14,031 bases of DNA from JBBSJT01 sp041691015 (GTDB lineage Bacteria > Chlamydiota > Chlamydiia > Chlamydiales > Parachlamydiaceae): NCBI GenBank assembly GCA_041691015.1, contig JBEPVN010000059.1:1-14031 (forward strand), written 5' to 3'. Under the pieces are notes generated by a model, which saw only the letters and a program-made list of their open reading frames with translations, did no database searches and had not been told where the DNA came from. This document shows, one piece after another, positions 7,217 to 13,976 of the stretch. A program made the position numbers and the translations under genes. Numbering within the stretch: position 1 is the first letter of the stretch; each line of letters starts with the position of its first letter.

Positions 7217-8818
7217 ATGGATCCTGCAGAAATACCTTCAGACTTAAACCTAGTGTTACAGACATGGCAGGAGCCGCCTATTATTTTAGAAGCTCAAGAA
7301 CTGTCTCCCTGGCCGTTTATTAATGCTCTTTACTACATTAAGACAACATGTTCCGCTGCTTTTTATGCCTATTTTATTGATGGTGAAAAAGAATGGAAAC
7401 AAGAGAAATATTTTTTGAGTTTACTAGCAATATCGGATGCTTTTAAAACCCAATTTAAAGCCCTTCTAGAATTTAAAGAAACTTTTGCTGCCAATGAAGA
7501 TTCAGAATTAAAAACGACACTTCTTTCTCTGATAGATGTTATTGCACAAAAAAATGAAAATGCTCCTTTGAACCCAAGAGATCTGCACTATCAGTTCATT
7601 GAACTTCTTAGAAAAGCAATTTTAACCGATGAAGCTGACGTTGAATATACGCCTTTTTTAGAAAAAGTATCTCTTGTTCACTATACGGAAGTACATCTAT
7701 TTTCTTTTTGTAAAAATGTCATCGATATGGCAATTGAGCTTGGAATGCGGGAAATTCATCGCAATGATTCATCGCAACTAAAGGGAATTTTCCCAAAAGA
7801 ACTTCATGAGATTCCTTTGAGCGATCAATTTTTAATTTTAGAAGCATCTCCCCAAGAAATAAAAGCTCCTTTGGTGCATTTACAATTTAGTCGCATTAGA
7901 GGCGCTTGCAACATTGGATTTGATGCGCAAAATCAAGGAAATATTCCTTATGTCCTTTTTGATTTTAACTTAAGTACAAAAGCAATTAGAGCGCTTCGCT
8001 CCTGTACTCCCACAATGCAGCGTAATGACTACAAGTCCTTTACATATCAAGGACATGCTACAATCATCCCTGAATTCGAAAATTTTATAAGTGCGCTTGT
8101 CACAGAAAATACAAGTCTTTTCTATATCAGCATGCAAAACTATCAAGAGCGCCACATTGCATCTGAAAAAGAAAGAAATGTAAGTTTTATAGAGCTTAAT
8201 AAAAAATATCCAAAAACTTTTCATCTAACCATTTTGGCACATGATTCTTCCTTTTACTATCAGGCAGCTCCATTTGATCAAATATCTGATGCAGCAGCTT
8301 TTAAAGCACTTTTCATGAAAGAGATGCTTTCAGAGGAAAGTGGCTTTTTCTTTGCAAAAAACCTTATGGACGAAGAGTGCTTCAAATTACTTTTGGATGA
8401 AGTGCATTACGATCTTTATTTGGATAAACAAGATTTGACTCATGATGAAAGACTCGATTTCATTGAGCTTTATTACACAAGGCTGACGCTTTTTCTCTTG
8501 AAAAAATCTAAAGCTAATTATATAATGAATGTCTGCAAACATACCGCAGACCGTGCAGCAATCAGAAATAGCCTCGTCCATTATCTTCTGCTTATTCTAT
8601 ATAAAAAAGAAACATCCGGAGATCACCTCAATGACTTTTATACTCTCCTGCATGCAGGAGCGTTTCTTATGGAAAAACGCGCTATAAACAGTAGAAAAGA
8701 GCGCCTTTTATCCATTATGAAACGTTTGGAATCAGGAGAAATCAAGGACAGACTTCGTATGAGAAAAGACTCAATCGGCATTATAGGCGACGATCTATTC
8801 ATAAATAAATCACCATAA
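7217..8818 (+). CDS. Unknown protein with C-x5-R phosphatase-like loop, candidate effector
   Basis: A 533-residue protein that I do not recognise as a named family. It has no signal peptide or membrane helix, and is rich in helices and aromatics. The striking piece is near the C-terminus: a hydrophobic strand (ANYIMNV) leads into CKHTADR at 440-446, then a helix (AAIRNSLVHYLL). Cys440 and Arg446 give the C-x5-R signature of cysteine phosphatases. The CKxxxDR pattern is the one seen in phosphoinositide phosphatases of the INPP4 and SopB/IpgD type (CKSGKDR, CKSAKDR). An upstream NIGFDAQNQG segment near residue 230 loosely recalls another SopB-family motif. It starts 13 bases after lepB with a weak AGG ribosome site, so it is read with lepB. 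It ends 5 bases from the convergent ADP-ribosyltransferase gene. Phosphatase activity and secretion are inference. The motif could also be chance in an unrelated fold. Confidence 0.8.
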   Translation: MDPAEIPSDLNLVLQTWQEPPIILEAQELSPWPFINALYYIKTTCSAAFYAYFIDGEKEWKQEKYFLSLLAISDAFKTQFKALLEFKETFAANEDSELKTTLLSLIDVIAQKNENAPLNPRDLHYQFIELLRKAILTDEADVEYTPFLEKVSLVHYTEVHLFSFCKNVIDMAIELGMREIHRNDSSQLKGIFPKELHEIPLSDQFLILEASPQEIKAPLVHLQFSRIRGACNIGFDAQNQGNIPYVLFDFNLSTKAIRALRSCTPTMQRNDYKSFTYQGHATIIPEFENFISALVTENTSLFYISMQNYQERHIASEKERNVSFIELNKKYPKTFHLTILAHDSSFYYQAAPFDQISDAAAFKALFMKEMLSEESGFFFAKNLMDEECFKLLLDEVHYDLYLDKQDLTHDERLDFIELYYTRLTLFLLKKSKANYIMNVCKHTADRAAIRNSLVHYLLLILYKKETSGDHLNDFYTLLHAGAFLMEKRAINSRKERLLSIMKRLESGEIKDRLRMRKDSIGIIGDDLFINKSP

Positions 8819-8823
8819 ATTCT

Positions 8824-10029
8824 TTAAATGAATTTGAATGTCACTTTTGAGCCTTCGACCTTGGCAATTTCAAAGCTAACATCCGGTGCAAATAAGATTT
8901 CCCCTTCATCCGGTTTTTCAACACCTGAAAAAGCAGAATAAGGAAAACCGATCTTCTTACCATTTGGAATGGTAGCAGCACCCTCCGGCAATTCAAAAGT
9001 GACGTTAATGGCTCCAGGGGTTCCCCCTTTTATCGTGGTGCTTAAAAATGAGCCATCATTAAAAACTTTTCCCTGAACCATTTTTTCTTCGACAAAAGTT
9101 TTAAATTTACTTTGAATTTCCGCATTTTTTACAGGATCTTTGTCAACTCTTGGAGGAAAGTAGGAGCGTTTAATTTGAACTTTTTCACCATTTGCATCGA
9201 TAGCTTTCGCATCGGGCAATTTTTTTAGGGCAGCAGATGTCAGCGCAAAACAAGCGCGCATTCCTGGATCTTCTATTTCTTTTCCTGAAAGCTTAGCATC
9301 TCGTCCTGCCTGATTGATAGCTCCGTAGGCATTAGTTGTGTAGTGATAGAGAGCCACTCTTTCTTGCTCTGATAATCCGCTTGGGTTTCCCATTCCTTTT
9401 TTCAAATTTTCCAAAACACCCATATTTTGATCGCTTTTTACAAGTATGGATAGAAAAGCCACAGGTTTTAAATGAGTATAAAGCTCAACTTTACCCCCTC
9501 CATATTCTTCCATCTTTTTCGAAAAATAGTCAGGATCATGCTCTAACTTACCCTTCATTAATTTCAGACGTTCGATTTTTTCCTTATCGTCTGCATCTTT
9601 CATCGGTTTATTTTGTAACCCTGACAATTCCTTGTTTAAATCTTTACCAAGCGCGGCCAGTGCATTTTGTTTTTTGATTTCATTCATTTCCTGATTGATT
9701 TTAGCAGCGCGGTTTGCATCTTTTGGATCTGAAACTGATAAAGGATCTTTCTTCGTTTCTGCTTTTTCTTTAGATCGAAGAGACTTATCATAGACGGTGA
9801 AGGTCTCTTTTTTTTTCTCCGGTGAGTCGATTCCGCCCAAGTTGGATTTGAACTTTTGAGCCTGATTTTCGATGTTTTTATTTAGATTTTCAAATGAATT
9901 TTTTATTAAGGAAATCGCATCTTTTGCAACGTTAGATACTTTACTTTGCGATTCACTAATAAAAGCGGCTGATTTTTGAACTACGGGTGATTCTATTGCT
10001 GTGCGGAATAAATTAGAAATTGAATGCAT
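8824..10029 (-). CDS. Putative mono-ADP-ribosyltransferase toxin/effector
   Basis: A 401-residue protein whose C-terminal part (about 215-401) reads as an R-S-E class ADP-ribosyltransferase, which would move ADP-ribose from NAD+ to a target protein. Visible landmarks in order are ALYHYTTNAYGAIN (226-239), matching the family's 'YTG..Y..IN' helix; a strand IKRSYF with Arg288 as the likely conserved arginine; GSFLSTTI with the S-T-T motif at 330-332; and DEGEILFAPDVSFEI, where Glu375-x-Glu377 fits the catalytic ExE and the following strand has the usual 'vL..pg..F.I' shape. Residues 1-65 are helical and 66-165 are a Lys/Asp/Glu-rich, low-complexity linker. There is no signal peptide or membrane helix, so injection by a type III system is plausible. 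ExE suggests an arginine-modifying type; the target is unknown. A weak AGG lies six bases before the ATG. It is separated from ileS by 183 bases and seems to have its own promoter. Confidence 0.8.
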   Translation of the reverse strand: MHSISNLFRTAIESPVVQKSAAFISESQSKVSNVAKDAISLIKNSFENLNKNIENQAQKFKSNLGGIDSPEKKKETFTVYDKSLRSKEKAETKKDPLSVSDPKDANRAAKINQEMNEIKKQNALAALGKDLNKELSGLQNKPMKDADDKEKIERLKLMKGKLEHDPDYFSKKMEEYGGGKVELYTHLKPVAFLSILVKSDQNMGVLENLKKGMGNPSGLSEQERVALYHYTTNAYGAINQAGRDAKLSGKEIEDPGMRACFALTSAALKKLPDAKAIDANGEKVQIKRSYFPPRVDKDPVKNAEIQSKFKTFVEEKMVQGKVFNDGSFLSTTIKGGTPGAINVTFELPEGAATIPNGKKIGFPYSAFSGVEKPDEGEILFAPDVSFEIAKVEGSKVTFKFI

Positions 10030-10053
10030 AGTAAACCTATAATTTATAAGTTT

Positions 10054-10082
10054 ATTATAACATATATTAAATTATTTATTAA
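10054..10082 (-). promoter_or_regulatory. Probable promoter of the ADP-ribosyltransferase gene
   Basis: On the minus strand, TTAATA (10077-10082, 4/6) and a perfect TATAAT (10054-10059) are 17 bases apart, with the -10 box 24 bases before the ATG. The region is extremely AT-rich, so chance matches are likelier than elsewhere, but this pair has ideal spacing and position. Confidence 0.45.
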
Positions 10083-10095
10083 TTATAATTAATAA
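10076..10095. promoter_or_regulatory. 20-bp perfect palindrome over the -35 region, possible operator
   Basis: TTATTAATTA is followed directly by its reverse complement TAATTAATAA. It covers the predicted -35 box of the ADP-ribosyltransferase promoter, which is where a dimeric regulator would act. A palindrome made only of A and T in AT-rich DNA can arise by chance. Confidence 0.3.
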
Positions 10096-10125
10096 GGAGT
10101 TTTTTACCATGATAGCTATAAAATA

Positions 10126-10199
10126 GTACAAGCTTTTTTCAACTTAAAAGCGAGCCAGTTTCAGTCGAACCTCTAACAAGAGATAACAAAAGCTTGCAC
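10126..10199 (-). terminator. Possible long-loop hairpin at the end of ileS
   Basis: Two 12-base arms (10126-10137 and 10188-10199) pair completely in a minus-strand transcript if one G-U pair is allowed (GUGCAAGCUUUU with AAAAGCUUGUAC). They enclose ~50 bases. It begins 14 bases after the ileS stop. There is no clean U-run after the stem (it continues CUAUUUUA), so it could be a processing or stabilising structure instead of a terminator. Confidence 0.35.
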
Positions 10200-10212
10200 C
10201 ATTTTGGATTGA

Positions 10213-13200
10213 TCAGAGATTAGAAAGAGTTATAATCTTGATTCTTGCAGGCTCTCCATTCAAATCCCATTCGACGCCGTCTGTTAAGCCAAAAACAACA
10301 TTTGTCGCTAAAACCTCGTTCCGGATATACTCCTCATGAAGCTTAAATGCTTGACACACTCTTTTAGATGTCTGCATATGAATTTCGATACGGGCTGTCA
10401 ATTCCAGATTATCTTCCCGTCTCATGGTATTGATCTTATTCACAATTTCGCGGGCAATCCCCTCTAAAAGAAGCTCTTCTGTTAATTTGGTATCCAAACC
10501 AATCGTGATATTATTCATATGGGAGGCAATGAGGCCCTCCTTGATGATTCTTTCCACTTGCACATCTTCTGAAGTTAATTCAAATGTTTGACCTTCTACG
10601 ACAATTGTGATGTTTTTGCCATCCAAAGCTTTCTGAAGTTCCTCATTGCTAAAATCATCGATTGCAGCTTGGGCGGATTTCATGTATTTGCCCACTTTTT
10701 TGCCAAGAACGCGGAAATTCGGTTTTGCTTTTAGAGTCACAAATTGCGTTTCGTCTTTTACAAAGATGATCTTTTTCACATTGAGCTCATCTGCCACCAA
10801 ATGCTGCTGTTCTTCCAAAAATTTCAAAAGCTTTTCATCAGAAGAGGCAATATAAGCCGCATTTAAGGGCTGACGCACTTTGAGTTTATGCTCTTTTCGA
10901 AGCGCATGCCCAAGGCTTACTGTCGTTTGGACGATATCCATGACACTTTCCAAATGCAGATCGCGTTCTTTTTCACTGTAATCTGGAAAAGAGCTAAGAT
11001 GTACAGATTCAGGATCTGATACATGTTTTAAATTCTGATAGATTGCCTCTGCCATAAAAGGAATAAAGGGAGCTGCAATCTTGGATAATTCAAGCAACAC
11101 TTTATAAAGCGTTGAGAAGGCAAAATTGCGGTCTGCTGATTCCATATCGCTCCAGAATCTTCTCCTTGAGCGTCTGATGTACCAATTTGTAAGCTGTTGC
11201 ACAAATCCAACAAACGGTTCGACGGCAAGGCTTAAATCATAGGCATCCATACCTTGTTCCACTTGCTTTACAAGTTTTTGAAGGCAGGATAAAATCCAAC
11301 GGTCCATTACAGGCTCAACATTTAAATCTAATTTTTCAAGTTTCCAATCATAGATTCTAGCATAGGAGATAAAGAAGCTATAAGCATTCCACATCGGGAT
11401 CATGACTTGACGAAGCACAAGCTCCACGCCAGATTCCTTAAAGCAGAGATCATCTCCACGGACAGCCGGGCTATGCATCATATAAAGACGGATCGCGTCT
11501 GCCCCAAATTTATGAATTACTTCTGTTGGGTCCGGATAATTGCGAAGGCGTTTTGACATTTTAGCGCCATCTTCAGCTAAAACAATGCCGTTGACGACAA
11601 CATTTTTAAATGCCGGTTTATCAAAAAGAGCTGCTGCCAAAATTGTCAGTGTATAAAACCAACCTCTTGTTTGATCAAGTCCCTCTCCTATAAAATCAGC
11701 CGGGAAACTCTTTTCAAAAATTTCTTTATTTTCGAATGGATAATGATTTTGTGCGTAAGGCATCGAACCTGACTCAAACCAGCAATCAAAAACCTCAGAC
11801 ACGCGTTTGAATGTTTTGCCGTTTTTAACAAAAGTCAAATCGTCGAGGAAATGCCTGTGCAAGTCATCAATTTTTTTGTGGGTTAAGTTTTCAAGTTCTG
11901 CAATGCTTCCAAGGGCAATGATTTCGCCATCTTCAGACTTAAAAAGTGGAATAGGCGTTCCCCAATAGCGGTTTCTGCTAATTGCCCAGTCGCGAGCGCC
12001 CTCAAGCCATTTGCCAAAACGGCCATATTTAATATGTTCTGGCGTCCAATGGATTTGGTCGTTTGCATTTATAAGTTTTTCTTTGATTTTTTCTACTGCC
12101 ACAAACCATGTACTAACTGCTTTATAGATAAGCGGAGTGTCTGATCTCCAGCAAAATGGGTAGCGGTGATGGATCGTTGCATGGTGGAAAACTTTGCCGG
12201 CTGTCTTTAGTCTTTTGATAATTTCCTTGTCTGCATCTTTAACAAATTGCCCTGCATATTCAGCAATTTCTTCTGTAAAAAGACCGTTTGAGTTCACCGG
12301 ACAAACAAGTTCTATCCCTTCCCTTTTACATGCATAAAAGTCAACTTCACCAAATGCGGGGGCAGAATGAACAACGCCTGTACCATCATCTAAAGAAACA
12401 CTCTCTTCTGTGATAACTAGGAAAGCGCCTGTCTTTTTATGATCCGCAAAATAATCAAAAAGAGGCTCGTAGGTTAAGCCTTTTAACTTAATCCCTAACA
12501 TTTCCTCCAAAATTTCATAATCGCTCACCTCTTTGTAATAAGCGCTGAGGCGGTTTTTTGCTAAAATAAATTGTTTATTTAGTTTTACATCTTTGATTTT
12601 GACATATTCTATGTTTGGGCCTACCATCAACGCCAAATTAGAAATTAGAGTCCAAGGGGTTGTCGTCCATGCAAGAATGGATGTTTCCGGATCAGAATCC
12701 AATTTAAAAGAAATTGTGAGAGCCGGGTCATCGACGTCCTTATAGTTTTCTCCAGCTTCAAAGTTGGATAAAGGCGTTCCAAGCTTGGCTGAAAAAGGCA
12801 TAACTTTATAGCCTTCATAGACGAGGCCTTTGTCATATAGCTCTTTAAATACCCACCAGACAGATTCCATGAAGTTTAAGTCCATTGTGCGGTAGGTTTG
12901 AGTAAAATCTACCCATCTGCCCATGCGGTTTACAGTAACTTTCCACTCTTCTGTATAGCGGAGAACAATTTTTCTGCATTCTTCATTAAAATTACCGATG
13001 CCGAAGGCCTCGATTGCCGGCGCTCCGGACAAATTAAATGCTTTTTCAATTTCCTGCTCGACCGGAAGACCGTGGCAATCCCAGCCGAAGCGTCTTGGCA
13101 CAGAAAAGCCTTTCATTGTTTTGTACCGAGGGATTACGTCTTTGATTGTACCTGCCAGAAGATGACCGTAATGGGGTAAGCCCGTTGCAAAAGGAGGACC

Positions 13201-13326
13201 ATCGTAAAAGGAAAAAATTGGCTTATTGTTATTAACAGATTTTTGAAAAATCTGATCTGTTTCCCAAAATTTCAATATGCGCTTTTCTCTTTGGTCGAAT
13301 GTTTCTGGCTTAATTTCTTCAAACAT
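10213..13326 (-). CDS. ileS: Isoleucyl-tRNA synthetase, eukaryote-type (long form)
   Basis: Attaches isoleucine to tRNA-Ile. It has 1037 residues, matching the ~1036-residue chlamydial enzyme. The class I signatures are PHYGH at 51-55 (HIGH motif) and KMSKR at 589-593. The CP1 editing domain shows TTTPWT at 221-226 and DDGTGVVHSAPAFGE at 313-327, so proofreading should work. The anticodon-binding part contains MDRWILSCLQ and WYIRRSRRRFW. The C-terminus lacks the Cys-rich zinc module of E. coli-type IleRS, and the overall pattern is that of the eukaryote-like clade (IleS2), which in other bacteria is linked to natural mupirocin tolerance. The start is firm: AAGGAG lies seven bases before the ATG, and the N-terminus (EIKPETFDQREKRILKFWE) is family-typical. 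It is divergent from the tmRNA gene with 102 bases between; no convincing promoter or T-box leader was found. Confidence 0.97.
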   Translation of the reverse strand: MFEEIKPETFDQREKRILKFWETDQIFQKSVNNNKPIFSFYDGPPFATGLPHYGHLLAGTIKDVIPRYKTMKGFSVPRRFGWDCHGLPVEQEIEKAFNLSGAPAIEAFGIGNFNEECRKIVLRYTEEWKVTVNRMGRWVDFTQTYRTMDLNFMESVWWVFKELYDKGLVYEGYKVMPFSAKLGTPLSNFEAGENYKDVDDPALTISFKLDSDPETSILAWTTTPWTLISNLALMVGPNIEYVKIKDVKLNKQFILAKNRLSAYYKEVSDYEILEEMLGIKLKGLTYEPLFDYFADHKKTGAFLVITEESVSLDDGTGVVHSAPAFGEVDFYACKREGIELVCPVNSNGLFTEEIAEYAGQFVKDADKEIIKRLKTAGKVFHHATIHHRYPFCWRSDTPLIYKAVSTWFVAVEKIKEKLINANDQIHWTPEHIKYGRFGKWLEGARDWAISRNRYWGTPIPLFKSEDGEIIALGSIAELENLTHKKIDDLHRHFLDDLTFVKNGKTFKRVSEVFDCWFESGSMPYAQNHYPFENKEIFEKSFPADFIGEGLDQTRGWFYTLTILAAALFDKPAFKNVVVNGIVLAEDGAKMSKRLRNYPDPTEVIHKFGADAIRLYMMHSPAVRGDDLCFKESGVELVLRQVMIPMWNAYSFFISYARIYDWKLEKLDLNVEPVMDRWILSCLQKLVKQVEQGMDAYDLSLAVEPFVGFVQQLTNWYIRRSRRRFWSDMESADRNFAFSTLYKVLLELSKIAAPFIPFMAEAIYQNLKHVSDPESVHLSSFPDYSEKERDLHLESVMDIVQTTVSLGHALRKEHKLKVRQPLNAAYIASSDEKLLKFLEEQQHLVADELNVKKIIFVKDETQFVTLKAKPNFRVLGKKVGKYMKSAQAAIDDFSNEELQKALDGKNITIVVEGQTFELTSEDVQVERIIKEGLIASHMNNITIGLDTKLTEELLLEGIAREIVNKINTMRREDNLELTARIEIHMQTSKRVCQAFKLHEEYIRNEVLATNVVFGLTDGVEWDLNGEPARIKIITLSNL

Positions 13327-13400
13327 GGTTTATCTCCTTGACTTCCAAGCAGAATACACGACTTAGCAGAAAAAATCCATAGCAAACTATACTCTGATTG

Positions 13401-13409
13401 TGATATAAT
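13401..13409 (+). promoter_or_regulatory. Extended -10 promoter of the tmRNA gene
   Basis: TGATATAAT contains a perfect TATAAT (13404-13409) with the TG of an extended -10 one base upstream. It is 19 bases before the mature tmRNA 5' end. The -35 region is poor (TAGCAA at 13380-13385, 3/6), as is common for extended -10 promoters. Confidence 0.6.
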
Positions 13410-13428
13410 GAGAGATGTTCCAAAGTTC

Positions 13429-13823
13429 GGGGGTGTCAAGGTTTCGACTGGGGAATGAGCTATTAGTTGCATGCAGAGGATGTCGGTTGGCCTCTTTAAT
13501 CATCCGATAAAAATACAAATGCAACAAAAATTGCAGGCCACATCTCTCCAGAAATGGAAAATGCGGTTGCAGCTTAAGACCTAATAGTCTTTGCTGCGTG
13601 GCAGCCCATAAGTGGACCTAGGCTTTTTGGGATCTGCCATTAATCGACTGGGTATGAATAAGTGTCCGCGCTTCTAGGGCGTTTATTCAAGATCAAATGA
13701 AGATCGTTAGTTTCAGTGACCGTGTTCTGCATAGAGACTAATTAAACAAAAATAGAACACTAAGCATGTAGTAATTAGTATGTGAGTTTGCTTAGGACGA
13801 GAGTTCGATTCTCTCCACCTCCA
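13429..13823 (+). ncRNA. ssrA: tmRNA (10Sa RNA)
   Basis: Rescues stalled ribosomes by acting as an alanine-charged tRNA and then as a short message. The 5' end GGGGGTG (13429-13435) pairs with CACCTCC (13816-13822), with the characteristic G-U at the third pair (13431 with 13820). AAGGTTTCGAC follows the 5' strand, and the T-arm GAGAG-TTCGATT-CTCTC occupies 13799-13815. The discriminator base is A13823. The next bases are AAT, so the terminal CCA is not encoded and must be added. A pseudoknot (13475-13479 with 13491-13495, and TCGG 13483-13486 with CCGA 13504-13507) ends 13 bases before the likely resume codon GCA at 13521. The tag is ATKIAGHISPEMENAVAA (18 residues), ending in TAA at 13575-13577. 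Its AVAA end is a typical protease degron. The partner protein SmpB is not in this window. Confidence 0.96.
13521..13577 (+). other. tmRNA tag-peptide reading frame
   Basis: From the GCA resume codon the frame gives ATKIAGHISPEMENAVAA and ends in TAA. The ending is nonpolar and like known proteolysis tags. The exact resume codon is inferred from the pseudoknot spacing and the preference for GCA. An upstream choice would add a few residues but keep the same C-terminus. Confidence 0.8.
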
Positions 13824-13870
13824 AATTGAATTTTAAACAACGAAAAAGGCTCTGTTAGGCGCCAGATTTT
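13816..13870 (+). repeat. 55-bp direct repeat, first copy (includes tmRNA 3' end)
   Basis: Identical over 55 bases to 13977-14031. It begins exactly with the tmRNA 3' acceptor strand CACCTCC and runs into the left arm of the downstream hairpin. The base before it differs (C here, G in the second copy), so the repeat boundary coincides with the acceptor/T-stem junction. Confidence 0.95.
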
Positions 13871-13950
13871 AGGTTATTGCGACGAAGATAAAACTCCGTT
13901 TTATTAAGGAGCAATAATCGAAAAGATGGTGTCTAACAGAGCCTTTTTCG
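13841..13950 (+). terminator. Large near-continuous hairpin, tmRNA terminator or small structured RNA
   Basis: The outer arms are a perfect 18 bp: CGAAAAAGGCTCTGTTAG (13841-13858) with 13933-13950, the right arm ending in CCTTTTTCG as in an intrinsic terminator. Pairing then continues inward through 13859-13864/13927-13932, 13867-13870/13921-13924, 13872-13880/13911-13919 and the inner stem 13888-13894/13898-13904, closed by a 3-base loop. That totals about 44 pairs with few mismatches. All three non-Watson-Crick pairs in the stem are G-U when read on the plus strand, so the structure suits a plus-strand RNA, the same direction as tmRNA. It begins 17 bases after the tmRNA end. A simple terminator would not need the long inner stem. 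Confidence 0.75.
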
Positions 13951-13976
13951 TATTTAATAATGAGATTTGGGGGTGG

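Larger units (their letters stand above)
13816..13976 (+). repeat. 161-bp tandem repeat unit, at least one full copy
   Basis: The distance between the two 55-bp copies is 161 bases, so this is either one full unit of a tandem array followed by a partial second unit cut by the window end, or a loop in an assembly. The unit holds the tmRNA 3' acceptor strand, a 110-base hairpin and a GGGGGTG segment at 13969-13975. Confidence 0.6.

Noticed and set aside
9336..9677. 113-codon plus-strand open frame inside the ADP-ribosyltransferase gene
   Set aside because: No ribosome site or recognisable domain, and it mirrors the coding strand of a convincing gene.
10109..10126. Five-codon leader peptide (MIAIK) with a perfect AAGGAG
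   Set aside because: The nearest TATAAT (10084-10089) would start transcription within the ribosome site, and no plus-strand gene follows; not supported as a working leader.
13351..13379. ileS promoter (TGGATT-17-TATTCT on the minus strand)
   Set aside because: Matches are 3/6 and 4/6 with no supporting element; too weak to list as a feature.
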